Assembly: GCA_946534745.1 (NCBI GenBank)
Contig: CAMNDA010000257.1
Coordinates: forward strand, 1 to 8,555
Source of the DNA: an uncultured Verrucomicrobiota bacterium
GTDB lineage: Bacteria > Verrucomicrobiota > Kiritimatiellia > RFP12 > UBA3636
Reading direction: 5' to 3'
Length of the DNA: 8,555 nt
The notes beneath the pieces were generated by a model. It was given only the letters and a program-made list of their open reading frames with translations. It ran no database searches and had not been told where the DNA came from. The position numbers were made by a program, and so were the translations under genes. This document shows, piece after piece, positions 5,876-8,555 of the stretch (its first letter is position 1; each line of letters begins with the position of its first letter).

Positions 5876-6970
5876 TCAGGGAGAGGGGGAGGAAATCCAT
5901 CCGGAGGAGCCATCGGGCAGGAGGACGCGGAGCCAGGCGCCGCGGACCTCGCGGACGCGGACCGCCGTGCCGGCCGGGATCTCGAAGAGGACCTTCGCGC
6001 CGGCGGCCGGCGCGAGGCGCGCGGGGGCGAGCGCCGGGATCGCGAGGTGGTCGCCGGGCGCGGCGGCGCCGCCGCCGGCCTCGGGGACGGTGGTCGCGGG
6101 AGCGGCCTTGCCCGGCGCCGGCGCCGGGATCGCCGGGACGGGATCCTCCTCGACCGGCGTGCGCTCGACGAAGCGCAGCGCGAACGGGCCCGCGCGGTGC
6201 GTCTCGTAGCGCGACGCGGCGGGGTCGAAGACGGAGACCGCGAACGGCGCGGCGGAGACGGCGTTGGTGGAGAGCGGCACGACGACCTGCGAGACGGAGA
6301 GGAGGCCGTCGCCCCGCTCCTCCACGCGCGGCGGATACGCCTTGAAGCCGGGGCCGGGGTCCCATGCGACCTCCCTCCCGAGCTCGGCGCCGCGTCCATG
6401 CAGGGTCCAGCGCAGCGTGAGGATATCGCCGGGCGCGCACTCCCGGGGCGCGAGCGAGGCGTCGAAGACGAACGACCCGACGGCGTTGCAGAAGTCGGCG
6501 GGGCGGCCCTCCTCCGGGAGCGGGCGCGCGACGATGCGGCGCGGATCGGCCGAGGCGGAGAATCCCTCGATCGAATACTGCCGGAAGAATCCGGTATTGC
6601 CCGGCCGCGGACGCTGCAGCGTGCCGGAGACCGAGGGCTCGAAGACCGCGGCGCCGGGGGCGAGGAGCGAGACCTCGGACGCCCACGCGCGGCGCCCGGG
6701 CGCGGACGGCGCGGCGGGCGCGAACGGGCCGACGTCGATCGACGCGCCGCTTTCGGGGATGCCGCCCACGGAGAGCCGCCCGCCGCCGCCGAGCTCCGCG
6801 CCGGCGAGGTCGAGCTCGAGCGTGCAGCGCACGCGCTGCCCGGCCCAGTAGGCGGGCTGGTCGGGATCGAGGCGCAGGCGCAGGCTCGGCTGCGCGGCGC
6901 CTTCGGCGCCCCGCGCCGCGCCGGCGAGGAGCGCGAGGAAAAGAAGAGGGAGACGAAGGGAGATTCTCAC
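5876..6970 (-). CDS. Second BatD-like exported protein with C-terminal SH3-like domain
   Basis: A 364-residue protein. Residues 1-22 are a signal peptide (two Arg, then LPLLFLALLAGAARG). Residues 25-270 match the BatD layout: beta-sandwich repeats, the linker ARPLPEEGRPADFCNAVGSF (148-167), which corresponds to BatD's GRP-x-x-F-x-GAVG signature, and VFDPAASRYET (247-257). A Pro/Ala-rich linker (270-325) leads to an SH3-like ending (325-361) with the typical G-x-GW turn (GSSGWI). I see no membrane anchor, so it is probably periplasmic. The start is GTG at 6970, which overlaps the upstream stop in GTGA and has a perfect AGGAGG seven bases before it; the frame stays open further upstream only because stops are rare in such GC-rich DNA. 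In the Bat clusters I know, an SH3 domain sits at the end of BatE; here that piece appears on this protein. Confidence 0.85.
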   Translation of the reverse strand: MRISLRLPLLFLALLAGAARGAEGAAQPSLRLRLDPDQPAYWAGQRVRCTLELDLAGAELGGGGRLSVGGIPESGASIDVGPFAPAAPSAPGRRAWASEVSLLAPGAAVFEPSVSGTLQRPRPGNTGFFRQYSIEGFSASADPRRIVARPLPEEGRPADFCNAVGSFVFDASLAPRECAPGDILTLRWTLHGRGAELGREVAWDPGPGFKAYPPRVEERGDGLLSVSQVVVPLSTNAVSAAPFAVSVFDPAASRYETHRAGPFALRFVERTPVEEDPVPAIPAPAPGKAAPATTVPEAGGGAAAPGDHLAIPALAPARLAPAAGAKVLFEIPAGTAVRVREVRGAWLRVLLPDGSSGWISSPSP

Positions 6971-8555
6971 GACGAGGCCTCCTCTTCGATGGACGGCAGC
7001 GGTGCGTCGAGGACGCGCGAGGAGACGGCGACGGAGGTCGCGAGCAGGATGCACGCGAAGAGCGCGAGCGCGGCGAGCGCGCCGGCACCGCCGCGGAGGC
7101 GGCGGACGCGGCGCAGGAGAAGCGCGAGCCAGAGCAGCGCCCACGCCGCGGCGAGCGCGGTGCGGCGCGCGGCGAGCGGCGCGAAGGCGGCGAGCTCGGC
7201 GAGTCGGCGGCGGGGGGCCGCTCCCCCGAACCCCGGCGAGGCCGCGCCCGGCGTATCCGCCGCGCGCTTCGCCTCGGACTGCGCGAAGGCGGCGGGGGCG
7301 GCGAGATCGTGGCGCGCCTCGGGGGCGAGGCCGCCGAGCGAGGCGGCGCGGAGGAAGGCGTCGTAGGCCTCGGCGGGGTGGCCCGCGAGAAGGAGGCACG
7401 CGCCGTAGTTGGAGAGCGCGGCGGCGCCGCCGCCCTCGTCGAACGCGGCGCGCCAGTCGCCGGCGGCGGCGAGGAAGTCCTCGGGCGAGGCGGCCTTCGC
7501 GGAGGAGGCGCAGGCCTGGCGCCAGCGGAAGCCGGCGGCGCCGGCTTCCGAATGCTGAATGCTGAATGCTGAATGCTGAATGGAAGGGCCGTCCTCGCCC
7601 TGCGCGGGAGTCGCCAGGAGCGAGAGGGCGAGGAGGAGGGGGAGGACGCGGAGGGAGGAGAAGAGGGCGGCGAGGCGGTCGCGTCGGGAGCGGACGGCGG
7701 CGGCGGGGTCGGCGCCGGGGCGGAACGATTCGTCGAAGAGCTCCTGCAGGAGGCGCGCGATCTCCTCGGACGTGGCGGGGTCGGCGCCGTGGCGCGCGAG
7801 GCGTTCGCGGACGTCGCCGGGCGTGAGGCCGGGCAGGTCCTCGCCGAAGCGGTCGCGCAGGAGCCGGCGCACCGCCTCCATCGCCTCCTGCGGCGTCTCG
7901 GCGGAGCGGAGGCGCCCGGCGGCGCGGCCTCGCGCGGAGCCGCGGCGCAGCGCGGCGCCGAGGTCGCGGCGACGGCGGACGAGAAGGGCGACGAGGACGA
8001 CGGTGAAATAGAGGACGGGAGGGATGAGAATGCTGAATGCTGAATGCTGAATGCTGAATGGAGCGGTGGTCGAGGAGGGCGGGGTGAAGCGGAGGGCGGA
8101 GGGGAGCGCGGCGGTGGGGACGTCGGGCGGCGGGGCGTCTTCGGGCGCGGCCTCGGCGAAGAGCGCGGCGGCGTCGAACCCCGCCACGGGGTCGACGCGC
8201 AGCGGCACGGGCGCGGTGCGGACGGTGCGGTAGGCGCGGGAGGACGTGTCGTAGAACGAGAGCGCGATCGGCGGCACCTCGATCGTGCCGGACTCGAGCG
8301 GGCGGATCTGGTAGACGAACGCCGGCGTGCCGTTCGGGGCCTTCGTGCGGCGCGGCTCGCCCCAGCCGCGGAAGCGCGCGGCGAAGACGGGGTCCGCGAA
8401 GAGGTCGGGCGCGCGGATCGTGGAGTCGACGAGGTCGCCCTCGAGCGCGAGCGTGAGCTGCAGCGGATCGCCCTGGCGGCAGGACTGCGCGTCGAGCGTC
8501 GCCTCGGGCCGCAGCTGCGTCCCGAGCGCGCCGAAGAACGACGCGGGCCGCCCCC
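6967..8555 (-). CDS. batD: BatD-BatE fusion, 5' end outside the window
   Basis: The frame is open to the right edge; 528 residues are visible. The fragment opens with BatD's GRPASFFGALG signature and continues with BatD beta-sandwich repeats (to about 122, with SFYDTSSRAY). Then come a Pro/Ala linker, a membrane helix (about 175-192) followed by RRRRD, and a cytoplasmic region with the usual BatD tail (LTPGDVRERL, 243-252). After residue 302 a signal-like hydrophobic segment (303-319, ending ATPAQG) leads into a BatE-like part: a TPR region (about 357-417, ALSNYGACLLLAGHPAEAY) and two membrane helices (about 465-482 and 490-510). No ATG, GTG or TTG exists on this strand in any frame between about 7740 and 7500, so BatE has no start of its own. 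Bat proteins form a membrane complex with VWA proteins BatA/B in aerotolerance and stress operons; the exact role is unsettled. Two heptamer arrays are translated within it. Confidence 0.82.
   Translation of the reverse strand, partial: GRPASFFGALGTQLRPEATLDAQSCRQGDPLQLTLALEGDLVDSTIRAPDLFADPVFAARFRGWGEPRRTKAPNGTPAFVYQIRPLESGTIEVPPIALSFYDTSSRAYRTVRTAPVPLRVDPVAGFDAAALFAEAAPEDAPPPDVPTAALPSALRFTPPSSTTAPFSIQHSAFSILIPPVLYFTVVLVALLVRRRRDLGAALRRGSARGRAAGRLRSAETPQEAMEAVRRLLRDRFGEDLPGLTPGDVRERLARHGADPATSEEIARLLQELFDESFRPGADPAAAVRSRRDRLAALFSSLRVLPLLLALSLLATPAQGEDGPSIQHSAFSIQHSEAGAAGFRWRQACASSAKAASPEDFLAAAGDWRAAFDEGGGAAALSNYGACLLLAGHPAEAYDAFLRAASLGGLAPEARHDLAAPAAFAQSEAKRAADTPGAASPGFGGAAPRRRLAELAAFAPLAARRTALAAAWALLWLALLLRRVRRLRGGAGALAALALFACILLATSVAVSSRVLDAPLPSIEEEASS
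6978..6983 (-). promoter_or_regulatory. Shine-Dalgarno AGGAGG within the end of the upstream gene
   Basis: A consensus AGGAGG on the minus strand, seven bases ahead of the GTG at 6970 and inside the last codons of the BatD-BatE gene. It fixes the GTG as the start of the second BatD-like gene and points to translational coupling. Confidence 0.75.
7550..7582. repeat. Heptamer array (GAATGCT)4-GAATG inside coding sequence, copy A
   Basis: Four full GAATGCT units and a five-base remnant. On the coding (minus) strand it reads as ATTCAGC units and is translated as a cycle of IQHSAFS (visible residues about 324-335), just after the signal-like segment that opens the BatE part. Identity with copy B extends two bases further (GA), to 35 bp. 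Confidence 0.95.
8028..8060. repeat. Heptamer array (GAATGCT)4-GAATG inside coding sequence, copy B
   Basis: The same unit number, phase and end as copy A, 478 bp away. It is translated as SIQHSAFSI (visible residues about 167-175), directly before the membrane helix of the BatD part. The flanking sequences to the left differ, so the arrays look like independent insertions or gene-conversion products, not a duplicated gene segment. Confidence 0.95.

Noticed and set aside
3573..6209. An 878-codon plus-strand frame crossing ruvB and the RDD gene
   Set aside because: It overlaps ruvB in another frame and gives an Arg/Gly/Ala-rich product without domains; it spans a real convergent gene junction.
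5844..7088. Upstream extension of the RDD frame into the BatD-like gene
   Set aside because: The extension is a low-complexity Arg/Pro/Ser product. The RDD domain begins right after the ATG at 5843, and the region is occupied by the BatD-like gene in another frame.
7550..8060. The heptamer arrays as a CRISPR array
   Set aside because: The units are seven-base direct tandem repeats without spacers, and the two blocks are separated by coding sequence. No cas gene is present.

Overview
The window is very GC-rich bacterial chromosome with long genes, strong GC bias at third codon positions, and one unusually repeat-laden intergenic stretch. The Bat-type cluster and the kinds of short intergenic repeats (REP-like GGGGAC/GTCCCC palindromes, an ATCCTG-type repeat, an ACAGAG-type repeat, GAATGCT heptamer arrays) remind me of uncultured members of the PVC group such as Kiritimatiellota or Lentisphaerota. 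That placement is an impression from style; no marker here proves it.

Layout: (1) 16-1365, minus: a B12-binding-type radical SAM enzyme of unknown substrate. (2) 1366-1562: a divergent intergenic region with a 13-bp inverted repeat, a 13-bp palindrome, a 12-bp direct repeat and a promoter that seems to give a leaderless transcript. (3) 1563-2548, plus: two small overlapping genes (ATGA junction), a three-helix membrane protein and a membrane-anchored or exported protein with a 30-residue internal repeat. (4) 2549-3363: about 815 bp without a credible gene, holding several short repeats and hairpins, an inverted repeat spanning about 530 bp, and the ruvB promoter. (5) 3364-4392, plus: ruvB. 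(6) 4389-8555, minus: the end of a Bat-type (Batl/aerotolerance) cluster, reading from the right edge as a BatD-BatE fusion (start outside the window), a second BatD-like exported protein with a C-terminal SH3-like domain, and an RDD membrane protein with an extra beta-rich tail.

How the genes relate: the three Bat-region genes are tightly packed (a GTGA overlap, then a 32-bp gap) and are probably one operon acting at the cell envelope together with MoxR/DUF58/VWA genes expected beyond the right edge. ruvB and the Bat operon converge on a shared CTAG, so their stop codons overlap. The two plus-strand transcription units share the promoter form TTGC(A/G)T-N17-TAGAAT and lack Shine-Dalgarno sequences, whereas the minus-strand genes carry purine-rich ribosome binding sites.

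The most unusual item is the BatD-BatE fusion. It contains two copies of an identical 35-bp block made of GAATGCT heptamers, both translated, each in an extracytoplasmic linker beside a membrane segment. They could act as frame-switching sites.
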